64,000 bases of DNA from a virus, in IMG/VR virus record IMGVR_UViG_3300023235_001889, positions 1 to 64,000 of that record. The stretch is one strand, 5' to 3'. The notes under the pieces are model-generated. The model saw only the letters and a list, made by a program, of their open reading frames with translations, did not search any database and was not told the DNA's origin. The translations under genes and the position numbers were made by a program. Positions within the stretch are counted from its first letter, which is position 1. Every line of letters starts with the position of its first letter. Shown one piece after another: positions 44,619 through 53,819 of the stretch.

Positions 44619-47153
44619 ATGGCAACAGATAATCCATTATTAGGCGGCGGCGATGATTCTTTTAACGATTGGGCTTCAGAAACTACTCAAAAAGAATTAA
44701 AAAAAATTCTTGAAGGTAAACTTAAAAATTACGACGCTAAGAAAATTGAAGAGTTATTAAAGAAGATCGAACTGAATACTCGTGCACTTAAAGGTAAAGG
44801 CGCGAGTGGTACTGGTGGTGCTAGTGGAATTGATTTCACTAAGGTAGTTAAGAATATAAATTTATCAGGCGGTTCTAGTGCTTCGGGTGGTGCTGGTCCA
44901 TCTATTGCTAAAATAGTAGAAGATGCTACCAATTCTCCTTCACGAACAGGTGGTGCTGGCGGTGGCGGTGGCCCAATTATAAACAATGATGAAATAAAAA
45001 ACGCAAAAGAAGAAGAAACTGAAGCAGTTAAAAAATCTACTGGAGGTTTTTGGGATTTATCCAAATCTGTAAGTGCGTCCACAATAGGATTGATTAGTTT
45101 TACTGCTGTAGCCGGTGCATTGGGTGCATATATAGGAAACTCAATTGATGGTTATAGAGAACTTATTAATGCAGGTAGCAATTTTAATAGTTCATTGTTA
45201 GAAATGAGAAAAGCATCAGCAGATGCTGGCATGGGGTTTGACACTTTTGTTAAGGTATTAACAAAAAACAGTCAAGTTGTTAAAATGGTTGGCACAGGAG
45301 AATTTTTATCATTACAAAAAAGAATTCGACGCGTGGGTGATGATTTTGGGCAGTTTGGATTAACAGTTGAAGGAACCAGTGATTTTCTATCTGATTACTT
45401 AGAAACAAATATTCGTTTGGGTAATAGGCAGAAAATAGATGAGACGTCAAGGGCGATAGGGTTTAGATCATATATGAATGAATTGACATCATTATCGAAA
45501 GCTACTGGTATACAACGTGAAGAATTGGCTAAAAATGCCAAAGGTGTTGCAGATAACTCTAATATTCGCACAGCGATGAATAGAATGTCTAAATCAGAAC
45601 GTGAAGAATTTAGTAAGACAATGGAAACTATGGGTTTAAAAATGGCAGCATTTGGTGATCCTATGAAAGAATTGATGGCTGATGCAGTTGGATCATTTAT
45701 GTCTACTGGTAATATAGGTTTATCAGATTTGGGTAAAATCGCGGCAGTTGCCAGCGGTGAAACCGCCAATGCGATGACGTCTATGGTGAAAAGAATACAA
45801 GGTGGCGGCGATGATGCAAATTTGGCATTAGCAGACTTAGCGAAATTAATGAGAGGAACCGATTTTCTTAATGCAGTAGGTGCAATGGAAGTGGCTAATA
45901 ATTCAGCGGCTCTAGCAGTTAGTGCAGCCGCAGGAAAATGGATGCATAGTTCAGACACACAAGCTTCCGCTATACTTGACGCAACGCGAATGACGAGAGA
46001 ACAAACTGATGCGATAGCAAGAAAAGAAGCCATCGAGTCGGCTGGTTCAAAGGCGCTATTAAACGTTCAATCCAATATGGGTAAAGCGTTTGGAACAATG
46101 CAATTTGCTATATTAAATGGTCTCACGCCTGCTATAACAGGCGCTGGTGTTATATTTTCTGATATGATGGATGTTATCATGGGCGCATTTACTAAAGATC
46201 GAATGGATAGTATTGTATCAACGTTGGGTGATGCGTTTAAAACAGTTCAGAGTTGGGGTGATAAATTCGCATTATGGATAGGTGAAGGTGGTATTGAACG
46301 TAGTATTAAAAATATAATAGGATTTACGCAGTCTTTGGGTGAATCGATGATGTTTTTGGCTGATAATATAGATGTTATAATTGCTGGTACAGCCACTCTT
46401 GCGGTGATATTTGCTGGATTAAAGATAATCGGTATAGCTCTTGCACTCGGCGGCGCGGCGATAGCAGGCCCAGTGGCGCTAGTTGTTGGTGGTGTTATCG
46501 CGTTGGGTGGTGCTATTGCATTAGTGGTTGCATATTCAGAAGAATTAGGTGGATTTATTTCAAGATTTGGTGAGAATATGTGGAATAGTGTTAGACTTGG
46601 ACTAACAACGTGGCCGATTGGTAGTTTATTAATGGATTCGATTAATAGCATGTTTGATACTAATTTTGATTTTGGTGGATATGTAGAAAGTGTATTATAT
46701 AAATTAACGGGTGGCATTTTTGGTAAAGACGCACCTAAGCCAGGATTTTCATTTGGCGATGATGTTGGTAGTGTCGCCGTTGGTGTTAATGATAATAAAT
46801 CACCTGAAGATATAAAGAAAGATCGCGTAACTATAGCAAGAGAACGATCATTTAAAGAGATAAAAGCTATTCCTGATTTAAACCATAATCAATTATCAAG
46901 AGCAAGGCGCGGAACGAATTTATCTACTGATGATTTGAAGGCTGATATGGCTGATGATGGAGTACTTACACCACAAAATAGAAAAATAATAGAAGAGAAA
47001 GCTAATAGTGGTGAAAAGTATGCCAAGTTGTTATTAGAGCAAATGACTAGAGCGAATGATTTAGCAGAGCAAGCGCAACAAGCACGCGAAGAACAAATAA
47101 AACAGACAAAAAAACGTCAACCTAGCTTTGGAATGGCTAGTTCTGGAACATAA
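44619..47153 (+). CDS. Tape-measure-like tail protein (gp29 position)
   Basis: The product has 844 residues; T4 gp29 has 590. The N-terminus is polar, followed by a glycine/serine-rich linker (about 60-120). A hydrophobic segment lies at about 152-172 (TIGLISFTAVAGALGAYIG). A long helical middle contains many A/M/K heptad-like stretches. A second long hydrophobic region lies at about 585-640 (ALALGGAAIAGPVALVVGG). The C-terminus is charged and helical. This mix of helices and membrane-type segments is typical of tape-measure proteins that set tail length and pass into the cell envelope. It lies beside hub genes and the portal. Confidence 0.68.
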   Translation: MATDNPLLGGGDDSFNDWASETTQKELKKILEGKLKNYDAKKIEELLKKIELNTRALKGKGASGTGGASGIDFTKVVKNINLSGGSSASGGAGPSIAKIVEDATNSPSRTGGAGGGGGPIINNDEIKNAKEEETEAVKKSTGGFWDLSKSVSASTIGLISFTAVAGALGAYIGNSIDGYRELINAGSNFNSSLLEMRKASADAGMGFDTFVKVLTKNSQVVKMVGTGEFLSLQKRIRRVGDDFGQFGLTVEGTSDFLSDYLETNIRLGNRQKIDETSRAIGFRSYMNELTSLSKATGIQREELAKNAKGVADNSNIRTAMNRMSKSEREEFSKTMETMGLKMAAFGDPMKELMADAVGSFMSTGNIGLSDLGKIAAVASGETANAMTSMVKRIQGGGDDANLALADLAKLMRGTDFLNAVGAMEVANNSAALAVSAAAGKWMHSSDTQASAILDATRMTREQTDAIARKEAIESAGSKALLNVQSNMGKAFGTMQFAILNGLTPAITGAGVIFSDMMDVIMGAFTKDRMDSIVSTLGDAFKTVQSWGDKFALWIGEGGIERSIKNIIGFTQSLGESMMFLADNIDVIIAGTATLAVIFAGLKIIGIALALGGAAIAGPVALVVGGVIALGGAIALVVAYSEELGGFISRFGENMWNSVRLGLTTWPIGSLLMDSINSMFDTNFDFGGYVESVLYKLTGGIFGKDAPKPGFSFGDDVGSVAVGVNDNKSPEDIKKDRVTIARERSFKEIKAIPDLNHNQLSRARRGTNLSTDDLKADMADDGVLTPQNRKIIEEKANSGEKYAKLLLEQMTRANDLAEQAQQAREEQIKQTKKRQPSFGMASSGT

Positions 47154-47210
47154 CAAGACTAAATAGTATTGTTACTATGTTGGTTATATCACAAAGTATA
47201 TACAGATCGT

Positions 47211-47218
47211 AATAAATA
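47211..47218 (+). promoter_or_regulatory. Candidate late promoter box (AATAAATA)
   Basis: A one-mismatch late box lies 26 bases before the portal start codon, the same distance as exact boxes elsewhere. It lies in the 90-base gap after the tape-measure gene. Confidence 0.5.
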
Positions 47219-47243
47219 ACTTAAATCATTATAAGGAATATCT

Positions 47244-49007
47244 ATGTCCTGGACAAAACATTTTCAGTCGTCGTCGACCCGAAATCGTCAAAAGTTGGCG
47301 TCTCGTTTTATTGACGACCCTATAACATCAGCAAGCCCTAATTCATTTTCAAACAGATTCACAAGTTGGCTACCAGAAGTATATTCTGGTCAACCTAACC
47401 GTATTGAGAGATATTCACAATATGATAACATGGATTTAGATACTGAAATAAACATGGCGCTTGATACTATTGCTGATTCCATGTCAGAAATTAACGAAGA
47501 TACCAACACGCCATTTAAATTTACATGGAACGCAGGAATAACTGAAGAAGATACTGATATGCTTCAACAAATGTTGAGGCAGTGGACACAAGTTAACGAT
47601 TTAGATAAACGTATGTGGAAGATGATTCGTAGTATTTTAAAATATGGCGATCAATTTTTCATTCGTGACCCTGATACATATAAATTGTATTGGGTTTCAC
47701 CAGATAAAATAGACAGTGTTGTGGTTGACGAATCTAAAGGTAAGAAACCAGAACAATATATTATAAGAGACTTAGATGCTAACTTACAAACATTAGTAGC
47801 ATCTGGAAATCAAAAGAAACCATCTGACCAACGTGGTTATAGTTCAGGCCCAATGGCTAGTGGACAGCAAGGTGGTGCTTTAAATACAGCAGGAAGACAA
47901 CCCGGTGCTAGATTCCAACAGGGAACTGGTGGGGCACAAACTGGTGCGGGTGCTGGATTGGCATATTATGTTGATGCAGATAATGTTATCCATATGTCAT
48001 TATCAGAAGGAATGGATAATATCTGGCCTTTCGGTATTTCTATATTAGAAAACGTATTTAAAGTATATAAACAAATGGAACTCATCGAAGACGCGGTTAT
48101 TATATATCGTGTTCAACGTGCTCCAGAACGACGAGTATTTTATGTTGATACAGGTAGACTTCCAAACCACAGGGCTATGGCATATCTTGAACGTATTAAA
48201 AACGAAATCCAGCAGAAAAGAATCCCTAGCAGAACCGGCGGTCAACAAAATGTGTTAGATGCCACGTATAACCCAATGTCTATGCTAGAAGATTACTTTT
48301 TCGCTCAAAACGCGGATGGTAAAGGTTCCAGAGTTGAAACTTTACCAGGAGGTGATCAACTAGGTCAGATTGATGATATGAAGTATTTCCATCATAAAAT
48401 CCGTACCGGTCTTCGAGTTCCTCGTTCTTATATGCCAGATTTTGATGATGGTGGTGGCGCTATCTTTAATGATGGGCGAGTAGGAACGGCGTATATCGAA
48501 GAGTTACGATTCACCAAATATTGTGTAAGATTGCAAAACATGATGGCAACTCACTTTGATAGAGAGTTTAAATTGTTTTGTAAACAGCGCGGTATCAACA
48601 TACATGCGAATCTATTTCAATTAACTTTGAATGAACCACAGAACTTTAGTAAGTATCGCCAAACAGAAGTTGATGGTGCGGTATTAAGTGTTTACAGCCA
48701 AGTTGCTGATATTAAACATATATCGAAATCATATGGTTTGATTAAGTATGCTGGGTGGACAATGGAAGATGTTCTTGAGAATGAAAAATGGTGGGCTATT
48801 GAAAATGCTGACAAGATAGAAGCAGGTGAAGTTGCAGCCTCTGGTGATGAAGATATGTCATTCAGTGATACTGGTGCTACATCTGATGGTATGGATGCAG
48901 ATGCAGGTGGCGAAATCGATTTAGATGGCGGTAATGATGATGGTGATGGCTCTGCAAGTGCGATAAGTGGTGATGAAGGCGGTGATGGTGGCGATCTTGA
49001 GTTATAA
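47244..49007 (+). CDS. 20: Portal vertex protein gp20
   Basis: The product has 587 residues; T4 gp20 has 524. Conserved portal segments are clear: RIERYSQYDNMDLDTEINMA, LDTIADSMSE, ILKYGDQFFIRDPD, LYWVSPDKID, AVIIYRVQRAPERRVFYVDT, GRLPNHRAMAYLERIK, KIRTGLRVPRSYMPD and GRVGTAYIEELRFTK. An added Gly/Gln/Ala-rich loop lies at about residues 190-235. The C-terminal 50 residues are a glycine/aspartate-rich tail. The portal dodecamer is where DNA is packaged and the neck attaches. Confidence 0.95.
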   Translation: MSWTKHFQSSSTRNRQKLASRFIDDPITSASPNSFSNRFTSWLPEVYSGQPNRIERYSQYDNMDLDTEINMALDTIADSMSEINEDTNTPFKFTWNAGITEEDTDMLQQMLRQWTQVNDLDKRMWKMIRSILKYGDQFFIRDPDTYKLYWVSPDKIDSVVVDESKGKKPEQYIIRDLDANLQTLVASGNQKKPSDQRGYSSGPMASGQQGGALNTAGRQPGARFQQGTGGAQTGAGAGLAYYVDADNVIHMSLSEGMDNIWPFGISILENVFKVYKQMELIEDAVIIYRVQRAPERRVFYVDTGRLPNHRAMAYLERIKNEIQQKRIPSRTGGQQNVLDATYNPMSMLEDYFFAQNADGKGSRVETLPGGDQLGQIDDMKYFHHKIRTGLRVPRSYMPDFDDGGGAIFNDGRVGTAYIEELRFTKYCVRLQNMMATHFDREFKLFCKQRGINIHANLFQLTLNEPQNFSKYRQTEVDGAVLSVYSQVADIKHISKSYGLIKYAGWTMEDVLENEKWWAIENADKIEAGEVAASGDEDMSFSDTGATSDGMDADAGGEIDLDGGNDDGDGSASAISGDEGGDGGDLEL

Positions 49008-49015
49008 TATAAATA
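49008..49015 (+). promoter_or_regulatory. Late promoter box TATAAATA
   Basis: An exact late box follows the portal stop codon directly and lies 22 bases before the small prohead gene at 49037, which has AAAGGGG upstream. Confidence 0.62.
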
Positions 49016-49036
49016 ATAAGAAAGGGGATTGATGTT

Positions 49037-49309
49037 ATGAAATTATCTGAGTTTGTACCAAAAGAGATTATGTTAGAGTTTGAAGATTTTTCTGATCTTG
49101 CATCATTGACGTTGAATAATCCAGAACAAGATGATTTAAGTAAACAGAATAATAGCAATCGTTATGATAAATCAAGAAAACCTCTTATAAGTTTACGACA
49201 TATACATAAATTAAAGTTAATACAAGCAGCCAAGCAAATAGAAATGGAAGAACGGAAGAAGTTGATGGGACTGATGTATTCAGTGCCAAATGATGAAGAA
49301 TCTGTTTAA
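49037..49309 (+). CDS. Small protein at the prohead core position (gp67/gp68 place)
   Basis: The product has 90 residues. It begins MKLSEFVPKEIMLEFEDF and ends with a basic helix (RHIHKLKLIQAAKQIEMEER). It lies between portal and the acidic core protein, the place of T4 gp67/gp68. Sequence identity with these cannot be seen. It is followed by a rho-independent terminator, so it forms a small unit with the late box at 49008. A core or portal-assembly role is inferred from synteny only. Confidence 0.6.
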   Translation: MKLSEFVPKEIMLEFEDFSDLASLTLNNPEQDDLSKQNNSNRYDKSRKPLISLRHIHKLKLIQAAKQIEMEERKKLMGLMYSVPNDEESV

Positions 49310-49334
49310 AATCAATCAAAATATATAAAATGTT

Positions 49335-49364
49335 AAAAAAAGGGTGTTAAATCACTCTTTTTTT
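49335..49364 (+). terminator. Rho-independent terminator
   Basis: AAAAAAAGGGTG, a six-base loop, then CACTCTTTTTTT: 12 pairs including one G-U, ending in a T-run. It lies 25 bases after the small prohead gene and just before a new late box. Confidence 0.7.
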
Positions 49365-49373
49365 ATTTGTCTG

Positions 49374-49381
49374 TATAAATA
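49374..49381 (+). promoter_or_regulatory. Late promoter box TATAAATA
   Basis: An exact late box lies directly after the terminator at 49335-49364 and 69 bases before the acidic core protein start. It would serve the prohead core, gp21, gp22 and gp23 genes. Confidence 0.68.
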
Positions 49382-49449
49382 ATTGTGATTAAAGGATTAA
49401 TAGTTCTTACCTTTCTCGTTAGGCTGAGAAATCAATGGAGATTATTCGA

Positions 49450-50580
49450 ATGACAAACAGAACACATTTAGAAGAAGCTTTAGAATTTTTGATTAATGAA
49501 GAAGGCGAGCAGGCAACTGCTAGTTTTCATAAATTCATCATCGGAAGTGCTAAAACAATTCATGAATCTTTAATGGCAGAAGATGCTATTGATGATGATA
49601 TCACTGAAGGCGACGAGAAAGTTGAAGAAACTAAAGACGAAGAAGTAACCGAAGCTAAAGATGAAGAAGTTACTGAAGAAGCTGAAACTGATACCGACGA
49701 CAAAGTTGAAGAAGGTATGAATGAATATTTCAGTGGTGGTGATTTAGGTGAAGCAGGCGACGAAGTTGCACCTGATATGGAACTTGATGCTGCTCCAGAA
49801 ATGGACGAAACAGTAACTGTTCCTTTATCCGATCTTGAAGAATTAAAAGCAAAATTTGAAGAAATAACTGCTGCCGTTCCTGAATTGGCTGACGATGATC
49901 TTGGTGCTGAACTTGGTGCTGTTGATGACGTTGCTACCGGTGACGAATTTGCCGCAGAATCTAACCCTTTTGCTGAAGGCGAAGAAAACAAAGAAGAAGC
50001 AGTTGAAGAAGCAGTATCGCATGGCGATGGTGTTCAAAGCACTGCTGGAACCGATGCTAACGGTGGTGGAACACATGGTAAAAATGCCAGTATTGCACAC
50101 AATTCCGATGTTGGTAACAAAGATGATTCTAAATTATCCGAAACAGCAGAATTCGACTTCGATTTAACTGAAGACGATTTTCTTGATCTTGAAGAAGGTT
50201 TAAAATCAGTAAGTGTTTCCATGGGTGGTGAACAAGGCGGCGTTAAGTATGCTGGCGAAGAAACCAACACGAAATCAACTGTTGCTGATAAAGACAAATC
50301 TGATGTAAAAGCTGATCCTAAAACAATGATATCAAAGCAAGATGAGCATGGCACATACAAACGTGAATCTGCACCTTCCAATGATAAACTTCCGCATAGT
50401 GGTGAAAACAATCACGATAAAGCCGAAGGAACACCGGGACGTAGTTCAGTTTCTGGACATGGTGGATTAGAAAGCAATAGTGGTAATGATGGTGGTGAAC
50501 AGGGCGGCAAGAAGTTTGCTGGCAAAGAAACCAACACAAAATCGATAATTGGTTCTGCTGGTAGCAGAAACGAAAAATAA
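49450..50580 (+). CDS. Acidic prohead core-type protein
   Basis: The product has 376 residues from the ATG at 49450, with GGAG 10 bases before it; the frame is open to 49435. The N-terminus (RTHLEEALEFLINEEGEQAT, ASFHKFIIGSAKTIHESL) matches the core proteins encoded before gp21 in marine T4-like phages. The rest is very acidic and low-complexity (many E, D, A, V). Two copies of GGEQGGxKxAGxETNTKS lie near residues 260 and 350. Acidic proteins of this kind fill the prohead and are degraded by gp21. It lies 15 bases before gp21. Confidence 0.65.
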   Translation: MTNRTHLEEALEFLINEEGEQATASFHKFIIGSAKTIHESLMAEDAIDDDITEGDEKVEETKDEEVTEAKDEEVTEEAETDTDDKVEEGMNEYFSGGDLGEAGDEVAPDMELDAAPEMDETVTVPLSDLEELKAKFEEITAAVPELADDDLGAELGAVDDVATGDEFAAESNPFAEGEENKEEAVEEAVSHGDGVQSTAGTDANGGGTHGKNASIAHNSDVGNKDDSKLSETAEFDFDLTEDDFLDLEEGLKSVSVSMGGEQGGVKYAGEETNTKSTVADKDKSDVKADPKTMISKQDEHGTYKRESAPSNDKLPHSGENNHDKAEGTPGRSSVSGHGGLESNSGNDGGEQGGKKFAGKETNTKSIIGSAGSRNEK

Positions 50581-50595
50581 GGAAGACAAGTTAAA

Positions 50596-51252
50596 ATGGG
50601 AATACTAACAGAACAGATGTCAGGTAAGCAAGCACAATGGGTTGCTGAATCTGTCGACGGGAAGAATGGTAAGAAAAACTTGTTTTTAACTGGATGTTTT
50701 ATTCAGGGTGATATCAGAAACCAAAATGGAAGAATTTATTCCAAAGGCGAGATTACTGGTGCGGTTGGTTCTATAACAGAACAAATACTTAGCGGTGAAA
50801 GCGTTATTGGTGAATGCGATCACCCCGAAGAACTAACAGTAGGATTAGACCGAGTGAGTCATATGATCACCGAAATGAAAATGGATGGTGCAGATGGTAT
50901 AGGCAAGTTGAAAATCTTATCTACCCCATGTGGAAATATAGTTCAAACACTCATCGAAGAAGGTGTTCGACTTGGTGTATCTTCCCGAGGTTCGGGAAAT
51001 GTTGATGATAATGGTTATGTTTCGGATTTTGAAATTGTGACTGTTGACATTGTAGCGAAACCGTCCGCTCCGGGCGCTTATCCTGAAGCAATGTACGAAG
51101 GCATGCAATATGCTGCCGTGTATGAAGCTTTAGGTTATAAGGCAAGGGGAAACAACATAGCAGACTTAGCAGATGCGGTTAACCATGATCGTGCCGCCCA
51201 GAAATACCTTAAGGAAGGTGTTATGGACTGGTTTGGTAACTTAAAATCTTAA
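50596..51252 (+). CDS. 21: Prohead core protease gp21
   Basis: The product has 218 residues; T4 gp21 has 212. It has the herpesvirus-type serine protease fold signature: GDIRNQNGRIYSKGEI, catalytic histidine in GECDHPEEL (H76), serine in LGVSSRGSG (S129 or S130), and the following VSDFEIVTVDIVAKPSAPGA. It cleaves capsid and core proteins at (L/I)xE sites during maturation. It is flanked by core protein and scaffold genes, as in T4, and followed after 12 bases by gp22. Confidence 0.94.
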   Translation: MGILTEQMSGKQAQWVAESVDGKNGKKNLFLTGCFIQGDIRNQNGRIYSKGEITGAVGSITEQILSGESVIGECDHPEELTVGLDRVSHMITEMKMDGADGIGKLKILSTPCGNIVQTLIEEGVRLGVSSRGSGNVDDNGYVSDFEIVTVDIVAKPSAPGAYPEAMYEGMQYAAVYEALGYKARGNNIADLADAVNHDRAAQKYLKEGVMDWFGNLKS

Positions 51253-51264
51253 GGAGATTAAACT

Positions 51265-52500
51265 ATGAAAGATGATGCTTTAAAACCTCTTCTTGAGAAC
51301 GAACTTTTAGATGATGCTTCCAAGCAAGCGATAAGTGAAGCTTGGGAAATTAATCTTAAGGAAGCTCGCGAAGAGATTGAAACACAACTACGTGAAGAAT
51401 ATACTTCACGCTACGAGCACGATAAAGGTGTTTTAGTGGAAGCTGTTGAACGTATGGTCACAGACGGTATGTCAGTAGAAATCGCTGAATTTGTAGCAGA
51501 TAGTAAAAGACTCACAGAGCAACAAGTTAAGCTTGCCGAAGAAATTCGTAAAGCAAGAATTGATGCTAAAGAAAAACTAGCAGAACAAATGCAAATGTTA
51601 GAAACATTCGTACTTGAAACGTTAGGAACCGAAATTGGGGCGTTTGAAGCAGACCGCCGCGAAATCAAAGAAGGTAAGCGTGCCGTTGCTAAGAAACTTC
51701 GCGAATGCAGAGTGGAATACAACGAAAAACTTGCCGAAAGTGTTGCTAAGATGGGCGATTTTGTAGTTAATCAGTTATCTACAGAAATGGGCGATTTCCA
51801 TCAAGATAAAGTTGCACTTCGTAATCAGCGTGTGCGTATGATTGCAGAAGGGAAGAAAGCGATTGCTGAAACCCGTAAGCAAATTATTGCACGTAGCTCT
51901 AAACTAATCGAAAGCAGAATTCCGAAAATGCTTGAAGCAGAAATGACACAGTTTAAAGATGACATCATTGCTTCTAGACAGAAGAAATTTGGTTCCGAAA
52001 TGTTTGAAGCATTTGTAGCTGAATACAAAACAACATTCTTTAACGAATCTGTTGAAGTTAAAAAACTTAGTGATCAAATCGTTGAAAGCGATGAGAAACT
52101 TAAGAAAGCTTCCGCATTATTCGAATCAGCAACCAAAATGGTTAAAGATTCACAAAAGAAACAGGTACTTGCAGAAAGTAAGGCAACTCGTATTGTGGTT
52201 ACAAATGAATTGCTATCTAAACTATCTGGAAGCCAAAAAGACGTTATGGCAGAATTACTTGAAGGTGTGAAAACGGAAAATCTTCGTGCACAGTTTAGAA
52301 AGTATATCCCTGCTGTTACTAGCGGTGCCGGTGCTACCGCTTTGAGCCGTAAGACTTCCACTGTGAAGCCCTTACAAGAAGGCAAAAAAGAAATTACTGG
52401 AAACAAAGAAAACAACAAACTTACCGAGAGTGTTGACTCCGAGGATGCCAGCGACGTTGCTGAACTCATCGAGATGAAAAGACTCGCAGGCATGAACTAA
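51265..52500 (+). CDS. 22: Prohead scaffold protein gp22
   Basis: The product has 411 residues; T4 gp22 has 269. It is almost entirely charged helix (Glu/Lys/Ala rich, coiled-coil like). The segments KRLTEQQVKLAEEIRKARID, KMGDFVVNQLSTEMGDF and LFESATKMVKDSQKKQV match marine T4-like scaffold proteins. The N-terminus KDDALKPLLENELLDD and the C-terminal AELIEMKRLAGM are also typical. It starts behind AAGGAGA. The protein guides capsid assembly and is removed by gp21. Confidence 0.88.
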   Translation: MKDDALKPLLENELLDDASKQAISEAWEINLKEAREEIETQLREEYTSRYEHDKGVLVEAVERMVTDGMSVEIAEFVADSKRLTEQQVKLAEEIRKARIDAKEKLAEQMQMLETFVLETLGTEIGAFEADRREIKEGKRAVAKKLRECRVEYNEKLAESVAKMGDFVVNQLSTEMGDFHQDKVALRNQRVRMIAEGKKAIAETRKQIIARSSKLIESRIPKMLEAEMTQFKDDIIASRQKKFGSEMFEAFVAEYKTTFFNESVEVKKLSDQIVESDEKLKKASALFESATKMVKDSQKKQVLAESKATRIVVTNELLSKLSGSQKDVMAELLEGVKTENLRAQFRKYIPAVTSGAGATALSRKTSTVKPLQEGKKEITGNKENNKLTESVDSEDASDVAELIEMKRLAGMN

Positions 52501-52524
52501 GGAATCTAAAGGAGATTTATAAAA

Positions 52525-53715
52525 ATGAGTAAACTATTTGAATCAAACTGGGATACCACAAGATCAGCACTTTGTGAAGGTTTGGAAGGAACTAAAAAAC
52601 AAGTTATGGAAACAGTTCTTAACAACACCCGCGCAGAGTTAAAGCTTATGGAATCCGCAACAGCAGGTGCAACATCCGCTGGTAACGTAGCAACCTTGAA
52701 CAAGGTTATCCTACCAGTTATCCGCCGTGTTATGCCAACTGTTATCGCTAACGAAATCATCGGCGTACAGCCAATGACCGGACCTGTTGGTCAAATTCAC
52801 ACATTGCGTGTGCGTTATGCTGACACATTTGGTACTGGAGCAGGTGCGCCTGTTACTGCTGGTACTGAAGCATTAGGCCCATTCGAAATTGCACGTTTCT
52901 ATGCTGGTAACGGCGACGGAAACAACCCACGTGCTGCTTCTACAGCAGTATTGGAAGGTGTACCTGGTAATCGCTTGAACATCCAAGTATTGAAAGAAAC
53001 CGTTGAGTCAAAGACACGTAGATTGTCTGCTCGTTGGACTTTCGAAGCTGCACAAGATGCACAAGCACAGCAAGGTATTGATATCGAAGCTGAAATTATG
53101 GCTGCGTTGGCTCAAGAAATCACTGCTGAAATCGATCAGGAAATCTTGGTTTCCCTTCGTGCTCTTCCGGGTGCTCCAACAGCCATCTTCGATCAAGGTA
53201 ACGTAAGTGGTACAGCTACTTATGTTGGTGATGAGCATGCTGCACTTGCAGTTTTGATCAACCGCCAAAGTAACTTGATTGCTTCCAGAACACGTCGTGG
53301 TGCTGGTAACTGGTGTGTTATATCACCAACTGCTTTAACTGTTCTTCAAAGTGCTACAACGTCCGCGTTCGCACGTACTACTGAAGGTACATTCGAAGCT
53401 CCAACAAACACAAAGTTCGTTGGAACATTGAACAACTCCATGAGAGTTTATGTTGATCAATATGCTGGTGATTCTACTCCAGTTCTTATTGGTTATAAAG
53501 GTCAAGGCGAAATTGATGCGGCTGCTTATTACTGCCCATACGTTCCGTTGACATCTTCAGGCGTTATAATTGATCCACAGACTTTCGAGCCTGTAGTTTC
53601 TTTCATGACGAGGTACGGATACATCGAGTTGACGAACACGGCCAGTTCCCTTGGAAATGCTGCTGATTATGTTGGTTTGGTTGGTATCAATACAGCGAAC
53701 TTGAAGTTCCTTTAA
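52525..53715 (+). CDS. 23: Major capsid protein gp23
   Basis: The product has 396 residues, shorter than T4 gp23 (521). It starts after a strong AAGGAG site. Typical segments are VATLNKVILPVIRRVMPTVI, IIGVQPMTGPVGQIHTLRVR, VESKTRRLSARWTFEAAQDA, VISPTALTVLQ, YVDQYAGDSTPVLIGYKG and FEPVVSFMTRYGY. A gp21-type site LME lies at residues 41-43, so the mature chain probably starts at S44. Codons are less AT-rich than in neighbouring accessory genes, as for a highly expressed gene. It ends at a strong terminator. Confidence 0.95.
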   Translation: MSKLFESNWDTTRSALCEGLEGTKKQVMETVLNNTRAELKLMESATAGATSAGNVATLNKVILPVIRRVMPTVIANEIIGVQPMTGPVGQIHTLRVRYADTFGTGAGAPVTAGTEALGPFEIARFYAGNGDGNNPRAASTAVLEGVPGNRLNIQVLKETVESKTRRLSARWTFEAAQDAQAQQGIDIEAEIMAALAQEITAEIDQEILVSLRALPGAPTAIFDQGNVSGTATYVGDEHAALAVLINRQSNLIASRTRRGAGNWCVISPTALTVLQSATTSAFARTTEGTFEAPTNTKFVGTLNNSMRVYVDQYAGDSTPVLIGYKGQGEIDAAAYYCPYVPLTSSGVIIDPQTFEPVVSFMTRYGYIELTNTASSLGNAADYVGLVGINTANLKFL

Positions 53716-53752
53716 GCCTTGTGCTTATAGGCTTTTCATTAAGCAAAAATTC

Positions 53753-53781
53753 AGGCAGGAACTTCGGTTCCTGCCTTTTTT
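53753..53781 (+). terminator. Strong rho-independent terminator after gp23
   Basis: GGCAGGAAC, loop TTCG, GTTCCTGCC, then six T. The 9-pair GC-rich stem with a stable tetraloop closes the head-gene unit. Confidence 0.93.
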
Positions 53782-53806
53782 GTTGACTTTATTCATGTGT
53801 ATATGA

Positions 53807-53814
53807 TATAAATA
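53807..53814 (+). promoter_or_regulatory. Late promoter box TATAAATA at the homing gene start
   Basis: The exact late box ends only five bases before the ATG at 53820. Late transcripts start a few bases after this box, so the message would have little or no leader. Confidence 0.55.
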
Positions 53815-53819
53815 CTACT

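Noticed and set aside
45395-46033. 212-residue minus-strand frame within the tape-measure gene
   Set aside because: It is the mirror of an alanine/leucine-rich gene; the plus-strand gene is complete and of a recognised type.
49560-50411. Serine-rich minus-strand frames opposite the acidic core protein
   Set aside because: Acidic repeats read backward give serine-rich open frames; the forward frame continues the prohead gene order.
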